A stretch of 16,427 nucleotides of DNA, taken from positions 1-16,427 of the forward strand of contig JBGPND010000107.1 of assembly GCA_041487355.1 (NCBI GenBank). Direction: 5' to 3'. The DNA is from JAMXLO01 sp041487355. Lineage in GTDB: Bacteria; Pseudomonadota; Alphaproteobacteria; Acetobacterales; Acetobacteraceae. Below the pieces are notes generated by a model. It was given only the letters and a program-made list of their open reading frames with translations, did no database searches and was not told the origin of the DNA. Positions 5,715-12,878 of this stretch are shown here, piece after piece. The position numbers and the translations under genes were made by a program. Each line of letters opens with the position of its first letter. Position 1 is the stretch's first letter.

Positions 5715-7925
5715 TCAGCCGCTCCCGTCCATCCAGGACGGGAAGAAGCGTTCATGCGCCGCGCGCAACGCTCTGACAGATATTGTGCCCCCGTCGGGCA
5801 GTGTCAAATCCTGTCCGCCCGATGTACCGATGCGCACCGCCGCAAGGCCGGCCGCCTCGGCGGCCCGGATCAGCGACCCGGCATCCGGCACGGCGAGCAC
5901 ATAGCGCCCCTGATCCTCGCCGAACCAGTAGGCATGGCTCGGGATTTCCCGCGGGCCGGTGGACAGCCTGACACCGGTCAGGCCCGCCATCGCCATCTCC
6001 GCCACCGCGACCAGCAGCCCGCCATCGGAGACGTCGTGGCAGGCGCGGACATGGCCGGCCAGAATCTGGCCACGGACGAAATCCCCCGTCGCGCGTTCGG
6101 CGGCAAGGTCCACCGGCGGCGGGGCGCCCTCCTCCCGGCCGGCGATCTCGCGCAGCCAGAGCGACTGGCCGAGCCAGCCCTTCGTGACCCCCACCAGCAC
6201 GATATCCAGCCAGGGGCCAAGCGCGATGCCGACCGCCTGGGCCGCATCATCCAGCACGCCGAGGCCGCCGATCGCCGGCGTGGGCAGGATCGCCCGCACG
6301 GTGCCGGATGGGTCGCGCGTCTCGTTGTACAGGCTGACATTGCCGGACACGACCGGAAAGTCGAGCGCTTCGCAGGCCGCCGCCATGCCGCGGATCGCGG
6401 CGGCGAACTGGCCCATGATCTCCGGCCGCTCGGGATTGCCGAAGTTCATGTTGTCGGTCAGCGCCAGCGGCCGGGCACCGACCGCAGTCAGATTGCGCCA
6501 CGCCTCGGCCACCGCCTGGGCGCCGCCGGCTTCCGGATCGGCGGCGCAGTAGCGGGGCGTGCAGTCCGTGGTCAGCGCAAGCGCGCGCGACAGGCCTTCC
6601 AGCTTCACCACGGCGGCATCCGCGGCACCCGGGCGCTTCACCGTCTGGCCGCCGACCGTGCTGTCGTACTGGTCCCACACCCAAGCGCGCGAGGCGAGGT
6701 CCGGGCAGGCAATCAGCTTCCACAACGCGGCCGTCAGGCCGACACGGTCCTCCACCTTGCCCGGATTGATCTGCGGCTGCTTCCGCGTCTCGGTGGTGGG
6801 GCGATGATACAGCGGCGCCTGGTCGTTCAGCGGGGCAAGCGGGATATCCGCCTCGACCTGCCCGTGATGGCGCACGGTGATGCGGCCGGTGTCGGTGAGA
6901 TGGCCAACCACGGCAAAATCCAGTTCCCATTTGTCGAAGATGACACGCGCCTCGGCCTCGCGGTCCGGGCGCAGCACCATCAGCATGCGCTCCTGGCTCT
7001 CGGAGAGCATGAACTCGTAGGCGGTCATGCCGGTCTCGCGGGCGGGGACCTGGTCGAGATCGAGCTCGATGCCGACGCCGCCCTTGGCCGCCATCTCGAC
7101 CGAAGATGAGGTCAGGCCAGCCGCGCCCATGTCCTGGATGGCGACAATGGCGTCGGTCGCCATCAGTTCGAGGCACGCCTCGATCAGCAGCTTCTCGGTG
7201 AACGGATCGCCGACCTGGACGGTTGGCCGCTTCTCCTCGGCGTCGGCAGCGAATTCCGCAGAGGCCATGGTGGCGCCATGGATGCCGTCACGCCCGGTCT
7301 TCGAGCCGACATACACCACCGGGTTGCCGACCCCGGCTGCGGCCGAGAGGAAGATGCGGTCCCTGGACGCGATCCCGACGGTCATCGCATTGACCAGCGG
7401 GTTGCCGTCATAGGCGGAGTGAAAATTGATTTCGCCGCCGACGGTGGGGACGCCGACGCAATTGCCGTAGCCGCCGATGCCCCGCACTACGCCATCGACG
7501 ATACGTTTCGTCACCGGGTTGTCGGGCCGGCCGAAACGCAGTGCGTTCAGGTTGGCGATCGGCCGCGCGCCCATGGTGAACACATCCCGGAGAATGCCGC
7601 CCACGCCGGTGGCCGCGCCCTGATAGGGCTCGATGAAGCTCGGGTGGTTGTGCGACTCCATCTTGAACACGGCGGCGAGGCCGTCGCCGATATCCACCAC
7701 GCCGGCGTTCTCGCCCGGGCCGTGGATCACCCAGGGCGCCTTGGTCGGCAACTGGCGCAGCCAGACGCGCGACGACTTGTAGCTGCAGTGCTCCGACCAC
7801 ATGACGCTGAACACCCCGAGTTCGGTCAGCGTTGGCGTGCGGCCCATGATCTCGAGGACACGGGAGTATTCGTCAGGACTCAGCCCGAATTCGCGGGCCA
7901 GCTCCTGGTTGACCTCACGCTGCAT
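5715..7925 (-). CDS. purL: Phosphoribosylformylglycinamidine synthase subunit PurL (small type)
   Basis: This is the synthetase subunit of FGAM synthase, fourth step of de novo purine synthesis: FGAR + ATP + ammonia from glutamine to FGAM. The 736-residue length is that of the small PurL, which works as a complex with PurS and PurQ, both encoded just upstream. Visible are SEHCSYKSS with the catalytic-type His46, ESHNHPSFIEPYQGAATG, GRDGIHGATMAS, DMGAAGLTSSSVEMA, DCTPRYCAADPE, LTDNMNFGNPE and CHDVSDGGLLVAVAEMA, covering the two AIRS-type halves. The start overlaps the purQ stop by one base (TGATG). bolA begins 19 bp after the stop. Nothing in the sequence looks broken. Confidence 0.97.
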   Translation of the reverse strand: MQREVNQELAREFGLSPDEYSRVLEIMGRTPTLTELGVFSVMWSEHCSYKSSRVWLRQLPTKAPWVIHGPGENAGVVDIGDGLAAVFKMESHNHPSFIEPYQGAATGVGGILRDVFTMGARPIANLNALRFGRPDNPVTKRIVDGVVRGIGGYGNCVGVPTVGGEINFHSAYDGNPLVNAMTVGIASRDRIFLSAAAGVGNPVVYVGSKTGRDGIHGATMASAEFAADAEEKRPTVQVGDPFTEKLLIEACLELMATDAIVAIQDMGAAGLTSSSVEMAAKGGVGIELDLDQVPARETGMTAYEFMLSESQERMLMVLRPDREAEARVIFDKWELDFAVVGHLTDTGRITVRHHGQVEADIPLAPLNDQAPLYHRPTTETRKQPQINPGKVEDRVGLTAALWKLIACPDLASRAWVWDQYDSTVGGQTVKRPGAADAAVVKLEGLSRALALTTDCTPRYCAADPEAGGAQAVAEAWRNLTAVGARPLALTDNMNFGNPERPEIMGQFAAAIRGMAAACEALDFPVVSGNVSLYNETRDPSGTVRAILPTPAIGGLGVLDDAAQAVGIALGPWLDIVLVGVTKGWLGQSLWLREIAGREEGAPPPVDLAAERATGDFVRGQILAGHVRACHDVSDGGLLVAVAEMAMAGLTGVRLSTGPREIPSHAYWFGEDQGRYVLAVPDAGSLIRAAEAAGLAAVRIGTSGGQDLTLPDGGTISVRALRAAHERFFPSWMDGSG

Positions 7926-8605
7926 CAGGCTGCGGCAAGCGCGTCGAACAAGGGTTTGCCGTCGGTGCCGCCCATCAGCGGATCGACCAGATCCTCCGGA
8001 TGCGGCATCAGGCCGAGGACGCGCAGACTGGGGCTCAGGATGCCGGCGATGCCGCGGGCGCTGCCGTTGCGGTTGGCCTCCGCCGTGATCTCGCCGGTAG
8101 GCGTCGCGTAGCGCAGCGCCACCAGCCCCTCGCCTTCCAACCGATCCAGCGTCGTGTCATCGGCAAAATAGTTGCCGTCGCCATGCGCCATCACCGCGCG
8201 GAACACTTCCCCCCGTTGGTACTGGCCGGTGAACACGGTATCGGTGCGTTCGACGCGCAGATGGCAATCCATCGACAGGAAGCGCAGCGAGGCGTTGCGC
8301 AGCAGGGCGCCAGGCAGGATGCCGGCCTCCGTGAGGATCTGGAACCCGTTGCATACGCCGAGCAGGTAGCCGCCGCGCGCGACATGCTCGCGCACGGCGG
8401 TCATCACCGGGGAATGCGCGGCCATCGCGCCGCAGCGCAGGTAGTCGCCGTGGGAGAAGCCGCCGGGGAGCACGATCAGGTCCAGGCCGGCTAGGTCGGT
8501 CTCCTTGTGCCAGATCATGCGCGGCGTGGCGCCCGAGCGGGTCAGCGCGATCGCCATGTCGCGCTCGCGGTTGATGCCGGGAAAGACGACGATGCCGGCT
8601 TTCAT
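7925..8605 (-). CDS. purQ: Phosphoribosylformylglycinamidine synthase subunit PurQ (glutaminase)
   Basis: This is a class I glutamine amidotransferase that releases ammonia for PurL. The 226-residue product has PGGFSHGDYLRCGA (47-60), the nucleophile Cys85 in GVCNGFQ, and His202/Glu204 in MPHPED, so the catalytic triad is complete. Near the N-terminus FPGINRERD replaces the commoner FPGSN form; this is probably lineage variation. The ATG at 8605 overlaps the stop of the Rap1a-like gene as ATGA, and the stop overlaps purL, so translation runs through the three genes closely coupled. Confidence 0.97.
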   Translation of the reverse strand: MKAGIVVFPGINRERDMAIALTRSGATPRMIWHKETDLAGLDLIVLPGGFSHGDYLRCGAMAAHSPVMTAVREHVARGGYLLGVCNGFQILTEAGILPGALLRNASLRFLSMDCHLRVERTDTVFTGQYQRGEVFRAVMAHGDGNYFADDTTLDRLEGEGLVALRYATPTGEITAEANRNGSARGIAGILSPSLRVLGLMPHPEDLVDPLMGGTDGKPLFDALAAA

Positions 8606-8931
8606 TTGCGCGGCTCCGCGCAGGGGAAGAAGCGGACGATGGCCTGGCCGATGGCGGCGGGGGCCGGACCATCCTCATGAGTGTCCAGATAGGCGGTGAC
8701 CACCTCGGTGAGCAGGTCAGGGTTGAAATCCTGCGGTGGGCAGACACCGCGTGGCAGGCTCGGCGCAAACTGCAGATCGTAGATGCCGCTGACATAGCCG
8801 ACGCAGGTGGCGTGCTGCGCCGCATCGCTGGAATGGCAGGCCGCGGCGAGCTGCTTTGCCGTCATCAGCTTCCAGCCTGGAGCGGGTTGGGATGCGGCGG
8901 GAATGGCGAGGGCGACCGCCCCCAACGTCAT
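8602..8931 (-). CDS. Small exported Rap1a/Tai-family-like protein inside the purine operon
   Basis: From ATG 8931 this encodes 109 residues: a hydrophobic start (TLGAVALAIPAAS) like a signal peptide but without the usual positive N-terminus, then a domain with spaced cysteines (AAACHSSD, HATCVGYVSGIYD, PRGVCPP, VRFFPCAE). The CVGYVSGI motif, four cysteines and C-terminal FPC resemble the Rap1a/Tai family, periplasmic proteins first known as type VI secretion immunity proteins; that is recognition by pattern. The stop overlaps the purQ start as ATGA. The start is uncertain: ATG 8931 lies in a palindromic repeat and has no good ribosome binding site. The frame is open back to ATG 9096, which overlaps the purS stop, through two repeats. 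The original start may have been displaced by repeat insertion. Confidence 0.7.
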   Translation of the reverse strand: MTLGAVALAIPAASQPAPGWKLMTAKQLAAACHSSDAAQHATCVGYVSGIYDLQFAPSLPRGVCPPQDFNPDLLTEVVTAYLDTHEDGPAPAAIGQAIVRFFPCAEPRK

Positions 8932-8953
8932 CCCCGCGAAAGCGGGGACCCAG
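8926..8953. repeat. Palindromic repeat, family B, single arm
   Basis: This 28-nt arm matches the left arm at 2678-2705 at 26 of 28 positions. The two differences are at paired positions of the hairpin (TTCCCGC-GAAA-GCGGGAA becomes TCCCCGC-GAAA-GCGGGGA), so base pairing is kept. It contains the ATG proposed as start of the Rap1a-like gene. Confidence 0.88.
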
Positions 8954-8980
8954 CCCCTGGGCCTCCGCCAAGCGCTTCCC

Positions 8981-9071
8981 CTGTCATTGCGAGGAGCGCA
9001 GCGACGCGGCAATCTCGGGGGTGTTGCGCATTCACGGGATTGCCGCGTCGCTACGCTCCTCGCAATGACAG
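8981..9071. repeat. Paired palindromic repeat, family C
   Basis: Two 34-nt arms (8981-9014 and 9038-9071) are inverted copies, matching at 33 of 34 positions, with a 23-nt spacer. The arm contains GTCATTGCGAGGAGCG, a motif I recall as a widespread bacterial interspersed repeat. It lies between purS (stop 9089) and the Rap1a-like gene, in transcribed operon sequence, so the mRNA would hold a long, nearly perfect hairpin here. Confidence 0.93.
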
Positions 9072-9088
9072 CCTGGACGTGACGCTCG

Positions 9089-9331
9089 CTATCCATCCAC
9101 CGAGACCCGGTAGCTTTCGATCACGGTATTGGCGAGCAGCTTGCGCGCCATCTCCTCGGCGGCGGCGCGGGCGCGGTCGGGATCGGTTTCCTGCAGCTCG
9201 AGCTCGATCACCTTGCCGGCGCGCACCTCGCCGACATTGCTGAAGCCCAGCGTATGCAGGGCATGGCCGATCGCCTTGCCCTGTGGATCGAGCACGCCGG
9301 ATTTCAGCATCACCGTGACGGTGGCCCTCAC
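9089..9331 (-). CDS. purS: Phosphoribosylformylglycinamidine synthase subunit PurS
   Basis: This is the small structural subunit that bridges PurQ and PurL in FGAM synthase, 80 residues, normal length. Family features are the VTVMLKSGVLDPQGKAIGHAL start, LGFSNVGEVRAGKVIELEL, and the C-terminal ANTVIESYRV. The start is GTG 9331, overlapping the purC stop as GTGA. Downstream, about 155 bp of palindromic repeats separate it from the Rap1a-like gene, the only large gap in an otherwise overlapping operon. Confidence 0.96.
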   Translation of the reverse strand: MRATVTVMLKSGVLDPQGKAIGHALHTLGFSNVGEVRAGKVIELELQETDPDRARAAAEEMARKLLANTVIESYRVSVDG

Positions 9332-10092
9332 TGCATCAGCTCCGGGCCCTTCATGTCGCGCACCCCCGCCTCCGGCAGGATGCCGAGCCGCTTGGCGACC
9401 TCCTGATAGGCCTCCTCCACCTTGCCGAGGTCGCGGCGGAAGCGGTCCTTGTCCATCTTCTCATTGGTCTTGGAGTCCCACAGACGGCAGTTGTCCGGGC
9501 TGATCTCGTCGGCGAGCACGATGCGCATCTCCTCGTTCTCCCAGAGCCGGCCGAATTCCAGCTTGAAATCGACCAGGGAGATGCCGACGCCGAGGAACAG
9601 GCCGGTGAGGAAGTCATTGATGCGCAGCGTCAGCGCGACGATGTCGTCGAGATCGGCGGTGTTGGCCCAGCCGAAGCAGGTGATGTGCTCCTCGGAAACC
9701 ATCGGGTCCTCGAGCGCGTCGTTCTTGTAGTAATATTCGATGATCGAGCGAGGCAGCCGCGTCCCTTCGGGTATGCCAAGCCGCTTCGACAGGCTGCCGG
9801 CCGCGACATTGCGGACGACGACCTCCAGGGGAATGATTTCCACTTCGCGGATGAGCTGTTCACGCATGTTCAGGCGGCGGACGAAATGCGTCGGAATGCC
9901 GATCTCCGCCAGTCGCAGCATCAGATGCTCGCTGATGCGGTTGTTCAGCACACCCTTGCCGGTGATCACGCCCTTCTTCTGGGCGTTGAACGCGGTTGCA
10001 TCGTCCTTGAAATACTGCACGAGGGTGCCGGGCTCCGGTCCCTCGAACAGGATTTTGGCTTTCCCCTCATAGAGCTGGCGGCGGCGGGCCAT
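9328..10092 (-). CDS. purC: Phosphoribosylaminoimidazole-succinocarboxamide synthase (SAICAR synthetase)
   Basis: This enzyme joins CAIR and aspartate with ATP to make SAICAR in purine synthesis. The 254-residue product has QLYEGKAKILF at the start, KKGVITGKGVLNNRISEHL, NVAAGSLSKRLGI, SLVDFKLEFG and VLADEISPDNCRLWD, the last two being family signatures. ATG 10092 is chosen over the adjoining GTG 10095 because AAGGGG lies 7 bp upstream. It is the first gene of the purine operon. A TATATC sequence at 10151-10156 on the minus strand could be a -10 element, but no good -35 goes with it. No purine riboswitch fold was seen in the 101-bp leader. Confidence 0.97.
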   Translation of the reverse strand: MARRRQLYEGKAKILFEGPEPGTLVQYFKDDATAFNAQKKGVITGKGVLNNRISEHLMLRLAEIGIPTHFVRRLNMREQLIREVEIIPLEVVVRNVAAGSLSKRLGIPEGTRLPRSIIEYYYKNDALEDPMVSEEHITCFGWANTADLDDIVALTLRINDFLTGLFLGVGISLVDFKLEFGRLWENEEMRIVLADEISPDNCRLWDSKTNEKMDKDRFRRDLGKVEEAYQEVAKRLGILPEAGVRDMKGPELMQ

Positions 10093-10193
10093 CACGATCC
10101 CCTTTTAGGCGGTTCACCTTCCCGGCCGGCCGGGCGGGGACGGCAGGTCGGATATAGCAGCGCACGGGCTGCGCCGCCACGCCCTGGCAGTGG

Positions 10194-10976
10194 TCAGTTC
10201 CCTGGGTCAAGCCCGGGGACATGGGTCGGGATCAGGCGGACGGGCTGGAATGGCGCCTCGTGCGGCGGGCCGGCGGCGAACAGCCAGACGGGGAGCCCCG
10301 CCTGCGGGAGAGCCAGCAGCGACGAGCAGACGGTGCCGAAGCCGCCGCGCGGGACGACGTTGATCTGCTCACCGGGCTGGCCGGTCCGGTCCGCCAGGAT
10401 TCCCTGCCAGGCGCGCCAGTCATCCGGTTCGGGAGCCTGCCCCCGGGCGCTTGACCCGGGGGCCTGAGCGGACCGGAAGCGCGCCAGATGGCGTGCAACG
10501 CGCGGGCTGTCCGGGTCATCCGGGTCATGCGCCGTCACCATGTGCAGGCCAGGCGCGAGAGGCTGCGCCTCCGGATGACCGTGGCCGAGGCCGCGGACGA
10601 ACACCGCGCCCCACCGATCTGCCAGCACCAGGTTGAAGCTCCGCCAGCCGCCCGCGCCCAACGCCGCAATGGCGGCGGCTGCCTCGCTGGCCGAGCGGTG
10701 TGCCAGGGCGAGCAGCGGCAGTTCACCGCGGCTTCGCTTGCCGGCTGCGGGTCCAAGACTGCCCTGCCGGTTCAGGACCGCGGCGGCAACTCCGTGGCGG
10801 TTCACCCCCATCCAGGTGCCGCCGCCCGAGCGGTCGCGCCCGGCGATCACGTCCGGTTGATCGGGCCAGTGACGCCCGGGCAAGTCCCAGGACCGGTTCA
10901 GAAGCTCATCCCGGTTGGCGGCCAGCACGAGCGGCCAAGCGTGGCCGGCCCGGATCAGCAGGACGACGGTGCACAT
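10194..10976 (-). CDS. NRDE/TANGO2 family protein
   Basis: The 260-residue protein begins MCTVVLLIRAG and has LAANRDELLNRSW (17-29) with the NRDE motif, then GGTWMGVNRHGVAAAVLN, typical of the NRDE (TANGO2) family. The Cys after the first Met is conserved and the fold is related to Ntn hydrolases; the eukaryotic relative has been linked to lipid or heme handling, but the bacterial role is unknown. Two GC-rich palindromes lie inside: one codes for a segment around QAPGSSARGQ (10439-10463), the other for the last residues HVPGLDPGN and leads into the stop (10199-10217). Relatives usually end before such a tail. It lies upstream of purC on the same strand with a 101-bp gap, so co-transcription is possible. 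Confidence 0.87.
   Translation of the reverse strand: MCTVVLLIRAGHAWPLVLAANRDELLNRSWDLPGRHWPDQPDVIAGRDRSGGGTWMGVNRHGVAAAVLNRQGSLGPAAGKRSRGELPLLALAHRSASEAAAAIAALGAGGWRSFNLVLADRWGAVFVRGLGHGHPEAQPLAPGLHMVTAHDPDDPDSPRVARHLARFRSAQAPGSSARGQAPEPDDWRAWQGILADRTGQPGEQINVVPRGGFGTVCSSLLALPQAGLPVWLFAAGPPHEAPFQPVRLIPTHVPGLDPGN
10199..10217. repeat. Short GC palindrome, family D, at the 3' end of the NRDE gene
   Basis: CCCTGGG-TCAAG-CCCGGGG is an imperfect hairpin that shares the core GGGTCAAGC, on opposite strands, with the palindrome at 10439-10463. It encodes VPGLDPG of the NRDE protein just before its stop. The core resembles an interspersed repeat common in GC-rich proteobacteria (from memory). Confidence 0.6.
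10439..10463. repeat. Short GC palindrome, family D, inside the NRDE gene
   Basis: Two perfect 9-bp arms (GCCCCCGGG at 10439-10447 and CCCGGGGGC at 10455-10463) flank a 7-nt loop. It is read in frame as part of QAPGSSARGQ in the NRDE protein. Confidence 0.65.
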
Positions 10977-11100
10977 TGGTTCGGTGACTTACGCCCACGC
11001 CCCGGCACAGCCAAGGGACGCCGAACGGACCACCGGACCTCGCAGCAAGCTGCGCCAGTGTGCTACGCTGTGCACATCCGCGCACGAAACGGATTTCTCT

Positions 11101-11358
11101 ATGCCCGCAAGCACGACACTGACGGTCAGGCTGACCCCGGAGGTCAAGCAGCTTCTGGGCCGCCTCGCCGACGCCACGCACCGCACCAAGTCCGTTCTGG
11201 CCGCCGAAGCGATCGCCGCCTATGTGGCGCGCGAGGCGGACATCATCGAGGGCATTGAACGCGGCCTGGAAGACATGCGGACTGGGCGGCTGATGCCGCA
11301 CGATCGGGCCATGGCGCGGCTCGAAGCCACCGTCGCCGCGGCTGAACGAGGGACGTAG
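11101..11358 (+). CDS. Ribbon-helix-helix (CopG/ParD-type) protein, solitary antitoxin-like
   Basis: This 85-residue protein starts TTLTVRLTPEVKQLLGRLADATHRTKSVLAAEAIAAYV, a ribbon-helix-helix DNA-binding fold of the kind that represses its own promoter in ParD/RelB-type antitoxins. Its C-terminal half (ADIIEGIERGLEDMRTGRLMPHDRAMARL) is like the part that wraps the ParE/RelE toxin. No toxin gene follows: the stop TAG (11356-11358) lies in a perfect 31-bp inverted repeat, and purB comes in from the other side 85 bp later. The toxin may be lost or elsewhere. ATG 11101 matches the family start; the ribosome binding site is weak. TGC-TACGCT at about 11060-11068 could be an extended -10, giving a short leader. 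Confidence 0.8.
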   Translation: MPASTTLTVRLTPEVKQLLGRLADATHRTKSVLAAEAIAAYVAREADIIEGIERGLEDMRTGRLMPHDRAMARLEATVAAAERGT

Positions 11359-11436
11359 GGCGGATAAGCGCAGCGCAATCCGCCGTACCCGCACCGTTCG
11401 CCAATGGCGGATTGCGCTGCGCTTATCCGCCCTACG
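11354..11436. repeat. Perfect 31-bp inverted repeat between convergent genes, family E
   Basis: Arms 11354-11384 and 11406-11436 are exact inverted copies of each other, separated by 21 nt. The arm contains GTAGGGCGGATAAGCGCAGC, which I recall as a widely interspersed repeat. The left arm includes the stop codon of the RHH gene; the right arm ends 7 bp before the purB stop. A hairpin this long could end transcription from both sides, though it lacks a T-run. Confidence 0.95.
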
Positions 11437-11443
11437 AATACGA

Positions 11444-12784
11444 TTACGATTGCTCCCCGAACACGCGCGCGAAGATCCGGTCCACCGACCGCGTGTGCAA
11501 CATCGGGTCCATCGCAGCATCCAGCTTCGCCGCCGAGACCCGCCGCGCGACCTCCGGGTCCGCCAACAGGTTGGCGCGGAAACTGCGGCCCTCCGACGTG
11601 CCAAGCTTCTCCCACGTTGCCATCGCATTGCGCTGCACGATGGCATAGGCGTCCTCGCGCGAAATCCCGGCCCGCGTCAGTGCCAGCAGCACCTCGCCCG
11701 AATGCACCACGCCACCCAGGCTTTCCAGGTTCGCCAGCATCCGCTCCGGATACACCACCAGCCGCTGCATCATCCCGGCGAGCCGCACCAGCGCGAAATC
11801 CAGCGCGATGGTGGCATCCGGCGCGATCACCCGTTCGACGCTCGAATGACTGATGTCGCGCTCATGCCACAGAGCGACATTCTCCAGCGCCGGGACCACT
11901 GAAGCGCGCACCACCCGGGCGAGCCCGGTCAGGTTCTCGCTCAGCACCGGGTTGCGCTTGTGCGGCATGGCCGAGGAGCCCTTCTGGCCGGGATGGAAGA
12001 ATTCCTCGGCCTCACGCACCTCGCTGCGCTGCAAATGCCGCACCTCGGTCACCAGCCGTTCCATGCCGCTGGCAATGACCGCGAGCGTGGCGAAGAACAT
12101 CGCGTGGCGGTCGCGCGGGAGCACCTGGGTGGAGATCGGCTCCGGTGTCAGTCCCAGCTTCGCCGCGACGTACTCCTCCACGCGCGGATCGACATGGGCG
12201 AAGGTGCCGACCGCGCCCGATATCGCCGCCACCGCCACCTCGGCGCGTGCCGCCACCAATCGCGCGCGGTTACGGGCGAACTCGGCGTAGTGCCCGGCCA
12301 GCTTCAGGCCGAAGGTGGTCGGTTCGGCATGGATCCCGTGGCTGCGGCCGATGGTCAGGGTGAACTTGTGCTCGAACGCGCGCGCCTTCAGCGCTGCCAG
12401 GACCGCGGCGAGGTCGGCGAGCAGCAGGTCGGCCGCCTGGGTGAGCTGCACCGACAGACAGGTGTCCAGCACGTCGGAGCTGGTCATGCCCTGATGCACG
12501 AAGCGGCTGTCCTCCCCGATCGCCTCGGCGAGCCAGGTCAGGAAGGCGATCACGTCATGGCGCGTCTCTCGCTCGATCACGTCGATCCGGTCGATGTCGG
12601 CCTGGCTGATCGCGTTGACCTTCGCGCCACCCTTTTCGCGGATCGCGCGGGCGGCGCTGGCGGGGATGGTGCCAAGCTCCGCCATCGCCTCGGCGGCCAA
12701 CGCCTCGATCTCGAACCAGATGCGGTAGCGGTTGGCAGGTGCCCAGATGGCTTCCATCTCTGGCCTGGTATACCGGGGAACCAT
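11444..12784 (-). CDS. purB: Adenylosuccinate lyase
   Basis: This enzyme cleaves SAICAR to AICAR plus fumarate, and adenylosuccinate to AMP plus fumarate, in the cytosol as a homotetramer. The 446-residue product has TRHDV (74-78), QGMTSSDVLD (98-107), the general-acid His149 in IGRSHGIHAEP, and the fumarase/lyase signature GSSAMPHKRNP (269-279) with the catalytic Ser loop. ATG 12784 fits the family start MVPRYTRPEM; the open frame upstream to 12880 looks unlike the family. It is transcribed alone, apart from the purC-grxD operon, and ends against the 31-bp inverted repeat. It uses the PurC product, so both loci serve the same pathway. Confidence 0.96.
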   Translation of the reverse strand: MVPRYTRPEMEAIWAPANRYRIWFEIEALAAEAMAELGTIPASAARAIREKGGAKVNAISQADIDRIDVIERETRHDVIAFLTWLAEAIGEDSRFVHQGMTSSDVLDTCLSVQLTQAADLLLADLAAVLAALKARAFEHKFTLTIGRSHGIHAEPTTFGLKLAGHYAEFARNRARLVAARAEVAVAAISGAVGTFAHVDPRVEEYVAAKLGLTPEPISTQVLPRDRHAMFFATLAVIASGMERLVTEVRHLQRSEVREAEEFFHPGQKGSSAMPHKRNPVLSENLTGLARVVRASVVPALENVALWHERDISHSSVERVIAPDATIALDFALVRLAGMMQRLVVYPERMLANLESLGGVVHSGEVLLALTRAGISREDAYAIVQRNAMATWEKLGTSEGRSFRANLLADPEVARRVSAAKLDAAMDPMLHTRSVDRIFARVFGEQS

Positions 12785-12878
12785 CGCTGCCCTGTCCCAT
12801 CCTGGTGGGAGGCCAGCTAGACCGCCGCACCGGTGCCTGACAAGTGCCGGACGCGAAACCCACCGAGGGCGGCACCGC

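Noticed and set aside
5631..7109. 492-codon plus-strand frame opposite purL
   Set aside because: It is antisense to a conserved purine enzyme and composition-driven, with no family resemblance.
9072..9096. ATG 9096 as the present start of the Rap1a-like gene
   Set aside because: It is possible by frame, but it would put about 55 repeat-encoded, Arg-rich residues in front of a signal-peptide-like segment; kept as an alternative, not as the call.
10093..10193. Purine riboswitch or clear sigma-70 promoter before purC
   Set aside because: Only a lone TATATC is visible at 10151-10156 on the minus strand; no matching -35 and no riboswitch fold were seen.
12785..12878. Possible yybP-ykoY manganese riboswitch before the TerC-like gene
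   Set aside because: Such switches often precede this family, but the 94-bp gap lacks the conserved loop sequences and three-way fold I would expect.
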